Positions 40,509-50,763 are shown, counted from the first letter of the stretch. The stretch is 55,000 bases of DNA from Symbiodinium natans (GCA_905221605.1 CAJNDS010001101.1:737501-792500), one strand, 5' to 3'. Numbers and translations: made by a program. Notes: a model not told the origin generated them from the letters alone.

Positions 40509-40635
40509 TTAGGATGTTCCCCCTTTAGCCCCAAGCTTAGGATGTTCCCCCTTATACGGACAATCCTTAATCGAGATTTATGGTACCCTCTACTACAATC
40601 CCGAAAAAGGCTGTGAGTATAAGGGCGAACATCCC
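40509..40635. mobile_element. MITE family 3 copy with duplicated left end
   Basis: The left end AGCTTAGGATGTTCCCCCTT occurs twice (about 40507 and 40534). The right end is GTATAAGGGCGAACATCCCG. The centre is AT-rich. Confidence 0.65.
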
Positions 40636-40672
40636 GAAGTCCTCAAGGATCCTAAAGGGCTCAGGGTTTCGG

Positions 40673-40735
40673 GTTTTTAGGGTTTAGGGTTGAGGGTTGA
40701 GGGTTTAGGGTTTAGGGTTTAGTTTGGGTTTACAT
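40673..40735 (+). repeat. TTTAGGG array, short
   Basis: Six to seven units with TTGAGGG variants. Confidence 0.88.
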
Positions 40736-40758
40736 GCCTAAACCTAAGCCTTAAGGAG

Positions 40759-42060
40759 CTAGTTGAAGCAGTGTCGGTACCGCAAAATACTTGGCACGGT
40801 CACTCGTCTACGGTTTCTGAAGCGTGGGTGTAATAAAGTTTGACGATTGGAAACATGTGACAACCCAAAGCTTGCAAACAGCAGAAGACTGAAAGAACAA
40901 AATAAAAACTCCCAGGCCTTTGCGCCCATGTCTTCAAGTACAGACAACACTTCGCAAGCATGGGATGTCCCAGCTGGAGGTGGCGCGCAATGAACGCCGA
41001 CTTCCGGCAGCCTTCGCGATTTTGCGCGGAGACATCTGCCCGTGTGCCTGCGCAGATGTACTTGTGGTGCAGGACTGCTTCTGAACACTTTCAAAGGAAA
41101 AAGGCAACTGGAAAAAACTACTAAATACAAAGCCGAGGGACCGCAAGGCAACGTCAGCTTGAGGAGCGGTCGTTTAGCTTCCAGTACCAAATCGAGAATC
41201 TGGATGCCAGGAACCTAGCCAAGACGCAGCTGTCCGGTTGCAAGCTTCAGCAAAGAAACAACGCGCACTTTCCATGCCGCGCTGCATCACTTCCTCAAAA
41301 CATGTTAGCGGCCGAAAAGCCTGCACCAGCAATCCACGTAGCTTGCGGAGCTGTCGGCGCTGGAAGTCCTGAGCTGGTATCAAGATATTGCACGAAGAAC
41401 CCTATTGCTGCGCGTCGACAAGAAAAGGAGCTATAGTCCCCACGCCACGGGCATTGAGCGCTGACCTTCGAAGCTCCTGGATGGTCTCCCACGCAGACGT
41501 TGAACGCCCACGCGGACGCTGAACCTGGAAAGACCTGGATAGGCCTCACACATCCGACAACGAAACGTGAACCGCGGATCTTCGAAGCCTGGCTGGCTTT
41601 TGTTTGCTCAATTTATTACGCAAGATCTGTGACGACGCTCTTTAGGTTTGATTCGGACCACGGCCATGGATGGCTCCGAAACCTGATCACCTACTTAGAG
41701 ATATGCCTCACGACCCTCTGCAGGGAATCAAAGCCTGACTAGAAGTTGGGGGGTCGCGCTGCTCATTTTCTCCGAAAAGAAAATTCACAGGTCGAACAAC
41801 AGAACACGTGGGTGGAACAAAATCCATATGTTAGTTTTGCAGAAGCGCAGGCTAACTGCTACGCAGGTCACTTTCTCCTGATCTACCCCGTAATCCTTAC
41901 GAGGAGCCAACCCAACGCCACATCCATGGAATAGTGAATGCTTCCTAGAATAACTGAGCGGCAACTTCTAACCTGACTTTGCATTTTCAAGGCGACAACG
42001 CTGCTTGTTTTCTCATAGCTGTCATCGCTCGTTCCTTCGCTCCCCGCTGAGCCAGCATGC
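40759..42060 (-). other. Non-repetitive coding-like island
   Basis: About 1.3 kb free of telomere repeats. Minus-strand frames have protein-like composition. 41383-41174 includes FQRRQLRKLRGLLVQAFRPL then TCFEEVMQRGMESARCFFAE. 41146-40934 includes QMSPRKIAKAAGSRRSLRA. 41549-41295 overlaps in another frame. A plus frame 41500-41742 is also open. The pieces do not join into one ORF. I recognise no family; exons or a decayed gene are both possible. Confidence 0.3.
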
Positions 42061-42160
42061 TTAAGAAGACCTCCCACTCACACTCTCCTCACTCTCACTC
42101 TCTCCCTGTGCGCTCCTCCCTTCCTCGTCCTTCACACCCTCTCCCTCTGCCCTCCCTCGT
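42060..42160. repeat. CTCACTCTC-type polypyrimidine tract
   Basis: A C/T-rich irregular repeat. The Glu/Arg/Ser-rich minus frame across it is probably an artefact. Confidence 0.7.
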
Positions 42161-42317
42161 CTCGCCCCGCATGACAGGCAAGTAGCTCGCGCTTCCTCGA
42201 ACGTGCCAGCAAGCACCTCTGCGAGGAGGGTCACATCCACGTCACTCTCCTGCATGCAGCCGAGGGGTGGATTGCATAGCGGGCAAGCCGCTCTGACTTC
42301 TCACCCTCACATACCAA

Positions 42318-43440
42318 AGCACGACCATTGCAGGCACGCAGTGACAAGCACACATGTCTTTTGCTGCGAAAGGACAAGAGTCAAGCGGACTGGCTGTTGG
42401 CTGTTCAGAGACTGGTGACATGCTGCAAGTCAACGTGCCTGAGTCTCACAGCTGCCCTTAGGTTGGACAGGGCCCGGCAACAGGCTCCCGGGCTAACGTC
42501 CTCTCCCCCTATATTCAAGTACACAGTCTGTCTGCTGACTACTGCGACTATCTGCGACTTACTCAGCCATCTGCTCACGTGCACCTTCTGCCACTCGGTG
42601 ACGAACATCGCCACCTGTTCCAAGGGGGGTTCAGGTGACGAACATCGCCACCTGTTCCAAGGGGGGTTGTGTCCATCGTACCAGGGCATGTAGGCACCCT
42701 TGCAGTTCTGCGCCGCCCAGCGCCTGCGAACCGGCGTAGCCGCACCTCTGCAGCGACAGCTGGCATCACTATGGGCGCCAGATCTCGGGCGTCGTCGCCG
42801 CCATACTTGTGAAAGCCCCAAGAAAGTTGCAGAGCCACGAGCGGCATCTCCCAAGCAGCTTCCCGGAATTCGGGAGTTACTTTACTAGTTACTCCAGCGG
42901 CGAAGGCCTTTATTGCGTAAAGGCCAGTTCTCTTGGCGGCAACGATCCTTGAAACGCATCTGCACGGGGCGAAGACCGCTATCGAGTACCAATGTCCATT
43001 CCGAAAGTCGGCGCCAGCCAGCCTGCCCTTCTGTCAGATGACCACACGAAGGCCCCCCGGGTGACTCAGAGATCGTGCATTGACTGACCCAGCTGCTCCG
43101 ACAACACGGCGATGTCTGACTTCCACGGCAGGCTGATGCAAATCGCGCCCAAGCTCTCCCCCGTTAGTGCTGCGACGAACCATGGGGCTGGCCGGCGCCC
43201 CGGCGCTCATGCTTCAAGTACACTGATGTGTCTTCACTCGCGCACACGACGGCTTAGGGAAGTTGCGTCAGGGGTATATTGTCGGCGATAACGGCTAGAA
43301 ATGCTCAGGTTCAGGCCTATGCGTGTTTATGCGTGCTGAACTCAGGTTCAGGCATAATATCATGCGCGTGAAAGGCAGCAACTAGCCAGACGGACGAAGC
43401 TTCTGCAACCTCACAAGCAAGCACCCCCGAACACTACCCC
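42318..43440. repeat. Segmental duplication, copy A
   Basis: Aligns base for base, with indels, to 44781-46050. The shared start is ACGACC(A/G)(T/C)TGCAGGCA and the shared end CTCACAAGCAAGCACCC. Copy A lacks the MITE found in copy B and has extra deletions and one 38-bp tandem duplication (42599-42668). Confidence 0.9.
42405..43212 (-). pseudogene. Broken paralogue of the 238-codon ORF
   Basis: Aligned to the intact copy at 45096-45812, this copy keeps the start MSAG and the downstream segments MPLVAL, RLRRFAGAGR and MFVTEW, in scattered frames. It carries an 8-bp deletion just after the start, a deletion of about 23 bp at 43075, an in-frame deletion of about 30 bp near 42970, an insertion of about 17 bp near 42870, a deletion of about 15 bp near 42815 and a 38-bp tandem duplication near 42600-42668. 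The first frameshift removes the N-terminal half. A 149-codon frame over 42405-42854 remains open but mixes frames relative to the intact copy. Confidence 0.6.
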
Positions 43441-43732
43441 CTAAACCCCCCAAATCCCCGCTGACACCTCAAGCTGCTACTACGCCCCAGGAGACCTGCC
43501 GACACCCTACACCAATGTTGTTAGCACCCTGACCGTGAAACCCCTCAACGCGTGACCTCCAAGGTTTAGGGTTTTAGGGTTGAGGGCGTTGAGGTTTCGG
43601 GCTTAAGGCTTATAGGGCTTGCTGAAAGCTTAAGGACACAGAGCCTACGGCCAAGCCGCCGTCCCCCCCAAAATAGACACAGCTTCCCCAGAATGCCATC
43701 TCCAACTTCAACAAAATCCTACAAACCTGGCC

Positions 43733-43970
43733 GATAGTACTGCGACTCTACGTTACAGAAAAACTAATCCCTCTACCCTCAATGCTCAACCCCACTGTAC
43801 CTGGTCGGGGTTTAGGGGTCTAGGGGTGTAGGGGTTCAGGGTTTGGGGTCTCCTTGGAAAGCAGGCCGCTCCCACGGCAGCATCCAATAGCACTGCGACT
43901 CTACGTTACAGAAAAACCAATCCCTCTACCCTCGACGCTCAATCCCACTGTACCTGGTCGGGGGAACCAC
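43733..43970 (+). repeat. 83-bp direct repeat, 154-bp offset
   Basis: ACTGCGACTCTACGTTACAG then AAAAAC(T/C)AATCCCTCTACCC through CACTGTACCTGGTCGGGG occurs at 43733-43813 and 43887-43967 with four differences by eye. The intervening part includes a telomere-like TTTAGGGGTCTAGGGG stretch. Confidence 0.9.
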
Positions 43971-43989
43971 AAACTTCAAAAGCCCAAAA

Positions 43990-44095
43990 CACTCTAAACC
44001 CTAAACCCTAAACACTAAACCCCAAACCCCAAACCCTCAACCCGAAACCCTAAACCCCCCACAACCGAAAACACCCTAAACCCTAAACCCGGCTC
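43990..44095 (-). repeat. CCCTAAA array, degenerate
   Basis: About twelve mixed units. Confidence 0.88.
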
Positions 44096-44227
44096 TAGCT
44101 CTTTTCACACCTTGGCTTCTCTTCCCCCCGGCCTCAGTTCCGAGACCTTCGGCGGCCGAGCCCAGCAACCCCACCCGGGCGCCGAGCGCAGCAGCCGCGT
44201 CCCTGATGGGCGAAAGGTCCTTGAGCT

Positions 44228-44345
44228 TTAGGGTTCAGGGTTTAGGGTTTAGGGCTTCTAGGGCTTCTGGGCTTCTTGGGCTTCTAGGGCTTCTTGGGCT
44301 TCTAGTGCTTCAGGGGCTTGCTTCGGGGGCTTCGGGGATTGTTCC
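44228..44345 (+). repeat. GGGCTTCTA nonamer array
   Basis: About ten units of GGGCTTCTA, GGGCTTCTT or GGGCTTCGG, adjoining TTTAGGG units. It looks like a further-diverged telomere-type repeat. Confidence 0.85.
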
Positions 44346-44499
44346 AAGGGCCCAATACGCTTTGACAGTTTTGTTGGGTAACCATAAAACCCTAAACCCT
44401 AAGCCCTCAGCCCTTGGGGCTTAGGGCAGTCATCAGGGTGTAGGCGTGGCGTTTCGTGAAAGGCTTCTACAGACCTCCGGGCATCCTAGGGGACGTCGG

Positions 44500-44645
44500 A
44501 GGCACTTTTAGGGCTCAGGGGTTATGGCTTAAGGTTTAGGGGTGAGGGTTTAGGGCTTAGGGTTTAGGGTTTAGTGTTTAGGGCTTGGGGTTTGGGGTTT
44601 AGGATTTAGGGCTTAGGGTTTAGGGGTTAGGGTGTGCTGGGAATT
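44500..44645 (+). repeat. TTTAGGG array, degenerate
   Basis: About fifteen mixed units (CTTAGGG, TTTGGGG). Confidence 0.85.
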
Positions 44646-44912
44646 GGTAGTTTCAAAGGTGCTGGAAAGGGCTTAGCGGTTTAGGAGACTGGCGTAGGCA
44701 TTCTGAGCTGAACCAGTTGAACGCAAAGGCCCAAACCCAGCCATCCTTCCATCCTTGAGCCCCCCCCCCAAATCACGACCGCTGCAGGCACACAGCGACA
44801 ATGTCTTTTGCTGCGGAAGAATCGGACAGGAGGCAAGTGGACTGGCTGTTGGCTTTTCAGAGGCTGGTGACATGCTGGCGCAAGTCAACGTGCCTGAGCC
44901 TCACAGCTGTTA

Positions 44913-45042
44913 CTTGGAGGCTCATGGGTACTTATAACCCCAATTATAAGTCTACCTTATAACCTACTTAGACGACTTAGGGGACTTCGGGGGCTTAAAA
45001 ATTCAGACATAATTGGGGTTGTAAGTACCCTTAACCTTCAAG
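44913..45042. mobile_element. MITE family 1, 130-bp copy inside duplication copy B
   Basis: Ends CTTGGAGGCTCATGGGTACT and AAGTACCCTTAACCTTCAAG, flanked by TA at 44911-44912 and 45043-45044. Copy A shows the empty site GCCCTTAGGTTGGACAGGGC, where the filled site has TTA before and TAGGTTGCG after the element. This supports a 2-bp TA duplication on insertion. Confidence 0.88.
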
Positions 45043-45095
45043 TAGGTTGCGCGACAGGGCCCGGTAAGAGGCTCTCGGGCTGACGTCCTCCCCCC

Positions 45096-45812
45096 CTATT
45101 CAATATACACAATCTGCTTGCTGACTACTGCGACTAACTCAGCCATCTGCTCACTGTGCACCTGCAGCCACTCAGTGACGAACATGGACACCTGTTGCAA
45201 AGGGAGCTGCGTCAGTCGTACCAGAGCATGTCGGCACCCTTGCCACGTTCTGTGCCGCCCAGCGCCTGCGAACCGGCGCAGGCGCGCATCTGCAGCGACA
45301 GACTGCATCACTATGGGCACCAGATCTCTGACGTCAGCGCCACCATAGGTGTGAAAGCCGCGATGCGACTTGTAGTGTGGAAGTCGCAGAGCCACAAGCG
45401 GCATCTCCCACGCGGCCTCCCGGAATTCCTTATTCCAGCGGCGAAGGCCTTTATTGTATAAAGGCCAATTCTCTTGGCGGCAACGATCCTTCAGACGCAT
45501 TTGCGTGGGGCGGACGAGTGGCACACTCAGGAAGGGTTTGCAAAGACCACTGTCGAGTGCCAATGTCCATTCCGAAAGTCGGCGCCAGCCAGCCTGCCCT
45601 TCTGTCAGATGACCACACGAAGGCCCCCCGGGTGACTCAGAGATGGCGTCTAACATGACGATGTAACCGTGCATTGACTGACCCAGCTGCTCCGACAACA
45701 CGGCGATGTCTGACTTCCACGGCAGGCTGATGCAAATCGCGCCCAAGCTCTCCCCCGTCAGTGCAGCGACGAACTGAAGCTCCATGGGGCGGGCCCGTGT
45801 CCCGGCGCTCAT
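45096..45812 (-). CDS. Intact 238-codon ORF, unknown protein with possible ubiquitin-like N-terminus
   Basis: The best gene candidate in the window. It opens at ATG 45812 (MSAGTRARPMELQFVAAL); a second ATG at residue 10 is also a plausible start. Residues 10-48 (MELQFVAALTGESLGAICI and the next 20) resemble the beta-strand, turn, beta-strand opening of a ubiquitin-like fold. That is an inference from pattern only. Residues 48-130 are mixed, with a basic stretch QMRLKDRCRQENWPLYNK. Residues 130-200 hold LRRWNKEFREAAWEMPLVAL, YGGADVRDLVPIVM and ARLRRFAGAGRHR. Residues 205-238 form an amphipathic helix-like end (LPLQQVSMFVTEWLQVHSEQ, VAVVSKQIVYIE). No catalytic motif or signal peptide was seen. 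A broken copy lies at 42405-43212. No intron signals could be tested, so it may be one exon. Function unknown. Confidence 0.5.
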   Translation of the reverse strand: MSAGTRARPMELQFVAALTGESLGAICISLPWKSDIAVLSEQLGQSMHGYIVMLDAISESPGGPSCGHLTEGQAGWRRLSEWTLALDSGLCKPFLSVPLVRPTQMRLKDRCRQENWPLYNKGLRRWNKEFREAAWEMPLVALRLPHYKSHRGFHTYGGADVRDLVPIVMQSVAADARLRRFAGAGRHRTWQGCRHALVRLTQLPLQQVSMFVTEWLQVHSEQMAELVAVVSKQIVYIE

Positions 45813-46050
45813 CCTTAAAGTACACTGGTGTGTCTTTACTCCCTGTAAGCGACGGCTAAGGCAAATTGCGTCAGGGGTATGTAGTCGGCCATAGCGGCTA
45901 GAATTGCATAGACTCAGGCCTATGTGTGTTTCTGTGTGCTGACCTCAGGTTCAGGCATATCATGTACGTGACAAGCAGCAGTGCAAGTGCACAGCAATTA
46001 GCCAGACGAACGAAGGCTTCAGCAATCTCACAAGCAAGCACCCTTCCCCC

Positions 46051-46165
46051 CTAGACCCTCAACCCTAAACCCTAAACCCTAAACACCTCAAGCTAAACAC
46101 CCCACGGTGCAGGGTTTAGGGTTTAGGATGTAGGATGCAGGGTTTAGGGTTAGGGTTTGGGGCTT
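46051..46165. repeat. CCCTAAA array followed by TTTAGGG array
   Basis: C-rich units at 46056-46100, then G-rich units at 46108-46165, the orientations switching within about 20 bp. Confidence 0.88.
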
Positions 46166-46254
46166 AGGGTCGAACAACCCTAGATATCAAAACCCCACAC
46201 CCTGAAACCCGAACCCCCCGAAAACAATTCTAACATCTCCAAAGCCCTTAACTT

Positions 46255-46335
46255 AACTCCTCAACCCTCAACCCTCAACCCTGAACCCTAAACCCTAAAC
46301 CCGAAACCCTAAACCCCAAACCCCAACCCCTTACC
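46255..46335 (-). repeat. CCCTAAA/CCCTCAA array
   Basis: About eleven mixed units. Confidence 0.9.
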
Positions 46336-46437
46336 CAGAAGGCCATCCTAAAACAAAAAGCTTCTTCGGCCGCGCAGCCGCTCCGTGGCGGCGGAAGTTG
46401 GGGACCAGGCCCTCCAGCTCCTGGCGCGGGTTTGGGC

Positions 46438-46545
46438 TTGGGGTTTAGGGTTTAGGGTTTAGGGTTTAGGGTTTAGGGTTTAGGGTTTAGGGTTTAGGGT
46501 TTAGGGTTTAGGGTTTAGGGTTTAGGGTTTAGGGTCTAGTGTTTA
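46438..46545 (+). repeat. TTTAGGG array, ~15 units
   Basis: Near perfect. Confidence 0.97.
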
Positions 46546-46860
46546 GGGATGTTTAGGGTTTGAGGTTTGGGGTGGTTAGGGAGTTTAAGGGGTTAAGGGG
46601 TTTGGGGAGGTTTGGGGGTTAAGGGTTACGGGGTGAAGGGGTATCAAGGGCGGGGGTCAAGAGGTTTAGGGGGTTCGGGCTTCGAGTTTAAGGGCTTAGG
46701 GGTGTACGGGTTTTGGGATTTAGGCTTCTACGATGAAAAATATTCCCTTACCCTACTGCCTCACATGCCGTGGTCAGGTTTGCATAGCAGCGTTGGCACC
46801 GCCCTCATGCGTAGGTCCAGGTGAGTGTTGTTCCGCACCACACTCTGAAGTAGGCGTGTA

Positions 46861-46955
46861 CTTGGAAGCTCCTTTGACTTAAGAAGTCTACTTACCATCC
46901 CCTAGAAACCCCCCACCTTACTAACCCTACTTACTAACTTACCCTAAACCCTAAA
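46861..46955. mobile_element. Diverged MITE family 1 fragment
   Basis: CTTGGAAGCTCCTTTGACTT preceded by TA resembles the left end. Repeated CTTACTAACCCTACTTACTA downstream resembles the arm. No right end was seen. Confidence 0.4.
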
Positions 46956-47017
46956 GGCTAAAGCCTAAACTCTTGTAGTCTGGCGTTTCAAGGTGTGGGT
47001 TTTCTGCTGTGTAGGGT

Positions 47018-47098
47018 TTAGGGCCTGTTTAGGGTTTAGGGTTTAGGGTTCAGGGTTCAGGGTTCAGGGTTTAGGGTTTAGGGTTTAGGGTTTTAGGT
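47018..47098 (+). repeat. TTTAGGG/TTCAGGG array
   Basis: About eleven units including three TTCAGGG. Confidence 0.92.
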
Positions 47099-47600
47099 TG
47101 TGTTATGAAGCCTGCGCTCGATAGACCCTGAACCATGGTGCTAACATGCAGCTTCGTGCATGAGGTTTGGAGAATGTAACTTAAAACAAGATCAACGATC
47201 CGTGGAAGCTTTTGAATATGATCCTAAACCCCCTACATCCTAAACCCTATTTTGTAACTAAGGGGTATTGGGCTTGTTGGGGTATGGTGCCTTTGGGCCC
47301 CTTATCTTTTTCAAAAAGGGGGCTTCTGAAGTATCGGCCCCTGTGCTTTTCAGGGTCCAGAACTTGGAGTATAAGCAGCGTAGCCTTAGTGATAGCAGGT
47401 AGAAGTTTTCTGCGCCATCTAGAACCGACGTACAGCTACCGCCCTTGAGGGTTTTGTGGCAGGGGCTGTTGAGTTCAGAGCCGCCCACATTCCCCAACAA
47501 CCTAAGGAACACAAACCCTAAACCACTTGGTTGATTTGAAAAAGGGAACTGTGAAGCTGTAGGTAAATAAGCAATCCTCAAATTGTCAGCCTCAGTCGGA
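47099..47600. other. Unique spacer with a MITE family 2 right end
   Basis: AACTAAGGGGTATTGGGCTT then GTTGGGG at 47246-47281 matches the family 2 right end. Open frames on both strands (47212-47448 plus, 47258-47581 minus) overlap it and show no domain. Confidence 0.45.
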
Positions 47601-47639
47601 AGCCGTGGGGCTCAGGGTGTGGGGGGTTAAGGTTCAGGG

Positions 47640-47740
47640 TCAGGTTGAGGGTTTAGGCTGTGCTGGGGCGAGGTTCAGGGTTTCAGGGTTTTGGGGTTCC
47701 GGGGTTTCAGGGTTTAGGGTTTAGGGTTTAGGGTTTCGGG
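47640..47740 (+). repeat. TTTAGGG/TTTCAGGG array, degenerate
   Basis: Mixed units; clean TTTAGGG only at 47708-47735. Confidence 0.85.
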
Positions 47741-48055
47741 CTACGGGTCTTGTACCCAACCCTGCGAAGCAGATGCATCGCCTGAGGTGTGACGGATGGG
47801 AGGCTGCGCCAGGAGACGGACAGCGAAAAGTTTGCACCTCGGATGGTTTTGCATTTCATGTATCACTATGTTTTTTTGGGCGGCTGGGGTGCACAGGGTT
47901 TAGGGTTTAGGGTCTTGGGTCAAGAGACCCTAAACGCATAGGGTTTAGGCTTTACAGGATTTAGGGTCTAGGATGTTTTTTAGGGCTTTAGGGTTTAGAG
48001 TTTACAGTTTTAGCGTTTGGGTTTCCCGTATCATACCTGACATCATTTGGGTAGT

Positions 48056-48143
48056 CCTAAACCCTAAACCCGAAACCCTGAACCCTAAACCCTAAACCCT
48101 AAACCCTGAACCCTGAACCCTGAACCCTAAACCCTAGACCCTT
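48056..48143 (-). repeat. CCCTAAA/CCCTGAA array
   Basis: Twelve units, four of them CCCTGAA. Confidence 0.93.
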
Positions 48144-48417
48144 CTCTGAATAAGGTCACTCTAGGGGTCCTTCTGTCAAGGGTGCCGTACGACATGCAGG
48201 ACCAAAAAGGATCCGAATTTCAAAAACTGCCCTTGCTAGAGGTCCTTAACATGATTTAAGGTGTAGGGTCTAGGGTTTGAGGTTTAGGGTTTCGGGGGCG
48301 CATACTCCTGAACACTGAATTCAGGGGTCTAGGGCTCTCTGGACCATTCCCTAAAAGAACGAGTAAGCCGGGTGCTGCACACTGTGAGATGGCACCTTTT
48401 TAGGGTTTTAGGGTTGA

Positions 48418-48490
48418 GAGTTTAGGGTTTAGGGTTTAGGGTTTAGGGTTTAGGGTTTAGGGTTTAGGGTTTAGGGTTTAGGTTTTAGGG
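48418..48490 (+). repeat. TTTAGGG array, ~10 units
   Basis: Perfect apart from the ends. Confidence 0.96.
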
Positions 48491-48607
48491 CCTCATGATG
48501 CCACATGTTCCAGGAGCTCGGGCACCTACCCCAAACTTACTCGGAATGTAGCTCCTTTATAACCTTAAAGGAGTACATAGGAAACGAACCCAGTCTGATG
48601 TATCGTG

Positions 48608-48760
48608 GGGTAGTTATATGCTTCCCTAGTATGGGCCCTGCAAGGGGACCCTTATATACCCCCTGTATGCCCTATCAAGCACAAGGGCCCATATTTCAGA
48701 ACCCTGTAAAGGAGGTAAGTGACCATTTAAGGGACCATACAACTGCCATTAAAGTGTATC
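48608..48760. mobile_element. Short dispersed element, family 4 copy 2
   Basis: Counterpart of 4785-4905 with motifs in the same order (GGGTAGTT, AGGGGACCC, TTATATACCCCC, CAAGGGCCCA, AAAGGAGGTAAGTGACCA). The open frame 48505-48801 crosses it and is probably fortuitous. Confidence 0.55.
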
Positions 48761-48958
48761 GTCGGCCCAATCGTCGGCCAGAAACTGGGTTTACTGTTTA
48801 GGGCTGCTTAGGGCGCGAAGACCCTCTGCCCTGAAACCTCAACCACAAACCCCTTCCCCTTTGTATTCAACCTGCCCCTGATTATAAAACACTTTCCGGA
48901 AAATCCTGCCGAAACCGACCCAGCCTTTGCAACCCTATTCCGGATTAGGGGGGTGGGC

Positions 48959-49060
48959 TGAGGGCTCCTAAAAGCCTCAAACTGCGCCTTAATTGAGCCA
49001 TATAGCTGAAATCATACTTAAGGTCTATTCCTTAAAACAGGGGTGTTGGGCTCGTTGGGT
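48959..49060. mobile_element. MITE family 2, diverged copy
   Basis: Right end ACAGGGGTGTTGGGCTCGTT then GGG, left end CTGAGGGCTCCTAAAAGCCT. The inside has TTAATTGAGCC and TTAAGGTCTATTCCTTAA. Confidence 0.5.
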
Positions 49061-49534
49061 TGAACCCAAGAAGACTTAACGCTTCAACCACAGAAGCCCT
49101 AAGCCCCAGAAACCCTGATGCCCCTCAACGCCACGAAGCGCTTCATAAACTTAAACCTCAAACCGCTTCAGCCCCCTAAGCCGTAAACCCTAAACCCTAA
49201 ACCCTAAACCCTATATAAACCCTGAAACCCCCAAACCACCCAAGCAGGGCGCTGGGAGGTTCCGCTGGTCCACAGTGGATCTGACGCTCCAGTCCTTCAT
49301 GTTAAAGGGTTCTGAAGGGAAACCCCAACGGCGCCCTGAACCCTAAACCCAACTTTTTTAAAGAATTGTGGGGTGGCCTCCAAGCGCCTACAACGGTTCA
49401 GGGTTTAGGGTTGGGGTTTAGGGCTTAGGGTTTAGGGCTTGCAAGGGGCTTGCAAGGGCTCCGGAGGCTTCCAGGAGCAAACCCTAAGCCCTCAGCCCTC
49501 AGCAAATGGCCTGAGACGATGTCTCGCGAGGCCT

Positions 49535-49645
49535 TTTTACATAGGGTTTAGGGTTTAGGGTTTAGGGTTTTGGGTTTTGGGTTTAGGGTTTAGGGTTTAG
49601 GGTTTAGGGTTTAGGGTTTAGGGTTTAGGGTTTAGGGTTTAGGGC
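49535..49645 (+). repeat. TTTAGGG array, ~15 units
   Basis: Two TTTTGGG units inside, otherwise perfect. Confidence 0.97.
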
Positions 49646-49828
49646 TTTACATCTAAATCATGTATCGATTTGTTTGCTTAAGCTGCTTGCACTAACCGGT
49701 TTCGTCACTCGGCTCGCAACGCAGCCATCTACAACCGACCTATCTTTCACTCGCTCAGCCCAGACAACAGCCACGCTCGGAGCCCTGGGAGGCCGTTGCA
49801 AGCTTTTGAAACTCTTTGGGAAGCCTCA

Positions 49829-49972
49829 CTTGGAGGTTCATGGTACCCACGACCCAGCCATAACTGCACTTAAGCTCCAAAATTATAAGCCCCTGAAGTG
49901 CCCTTACATGGCTAGAATTGGGTTCTCAAAGTACCTCCATCATTGGGCTGATCAGTACCATGAACTTCCAAG
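49829..49972. mobile_element. MITE family 1, 144-bp copy
   Basis: Ends CTTGGAGGTTCATGGTACCC and CAGTACCATGAACTTCCAAG, flanked by CA on both sides rather than TA. A CCCTAAA array begins two bases after the right flank. The interior AAGCCCCTGAAGTGCCCTTA matches the 1193-1439 copy, so these two form a subfamily. Confidence 0.8.
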
Positions 49973-49975
49973 CAC

Positions 49976-50041
49976 ACCCTAAACCCTAAACCCTAAACCC
50001 TAAACCCTAAACCCGAAACCCTAAACCCTAAACCCTAAACC
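49976..50041 (-). repeat. CCCTAAA array
   Basis: Nine units. Confidence 0.96.
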
Positions 50042-50143
50042 TCTGTATGGGAAGATTCCACGAACTCGATCAGGAGCCATGGCCCTGGTGAGTTGGGAAG
50101 CCTCGGCTGCTTCGTCGGTGCAGCAGAGCCAGCAGAAAAGTCT

Positions 50144-50212
50144 CCCTAAACCCTAAACCCTAAACCCTAAACCCTAAACCCTAAACCCCAAACCCTAAAC
50201 CCTAAACCCCAA
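50144..50212 (-). repeat. CCCTAAA array
   Basis: Ten units with two CCCCAAA. Confidence 0.95.
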
Positions 50213-50360
50213 GGAAGGGCTGTGCCCTTCGTTTCAAGTCTATCGGCAGGCAGGTGCAGAGCTGCACCTGCGATTTCTGCGCCCGGACACAAGTGAGCCC
50301 AGAGCAACGAAGGGAGGGCCCCTTCTAGCCCGGCTCCAGGGCGCCAATGCGGCCGCCTAC

Positions 50361-50415
50361 CCTGAACCCTAAACCCTAAACCCTAAACCCTAAACCCCAA
50401 ACCCCAAACCCTAAG
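50361..50415 (-). repeat. CCCTAAA/CCCCAAA array
   Basis: Eight units. Confidence 0.94.
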
Positions 50416-50549
50416 TCGTCCTCAGTCATGCCTGGGCAGGTCGTGGGCAGTCATGGCCATCACAAGAGAACCCCCAAGTACCGGATCGCTCTTCCGGTAT
50501 ACCATCTACCATACGGTTTGGATTCTGGTGATGCTTCAGGGGTCCTAGG

Positions 50550-50645
50550 TTTTAGGGTTCAGGGTTTAGGGTTTGGGGTTTAGGGTTTAGGGTTTAGGGT
50601 TTGGGGTTTAGGGTTTAGGGTTTGGGGTTTAGGGTTTAGGGTTTA
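50550..50645 (+). repeat. TTTAGGG/TTTGGGG array
   Basis: The order TTTAGGG x2-3 then TTTGGGG recurs three times, a higher-order pattern. Confidence 0.95.
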
Positions 50646-50763
50646 AAGCCAGAGCTTTGAGGTAGGCTGGAGCTGAAAGCCCTCAACTGGCCCGGGCCTT
50701 CTGCCAACTGGCGCAGCTCTGCCTGGCAGGAGGGGCTCTGGCCTAGCCCAAATGTTTTTCAGA

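Larger units (their letters stand above)
44781..46050. repeat. Segmental duplication, copy B
   Basis: Partner of 42318-43440, separated from it by 1.3 kb of telomere-like and unique sequence. Copy B holds the intact ORF and an extra MITE family 1 insertion. Its right edge meets CCCTCAACCCTAAACCC repeats and copy A's right edge meets degenerate CCCTAAA sequence. Confidence 0.9.
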
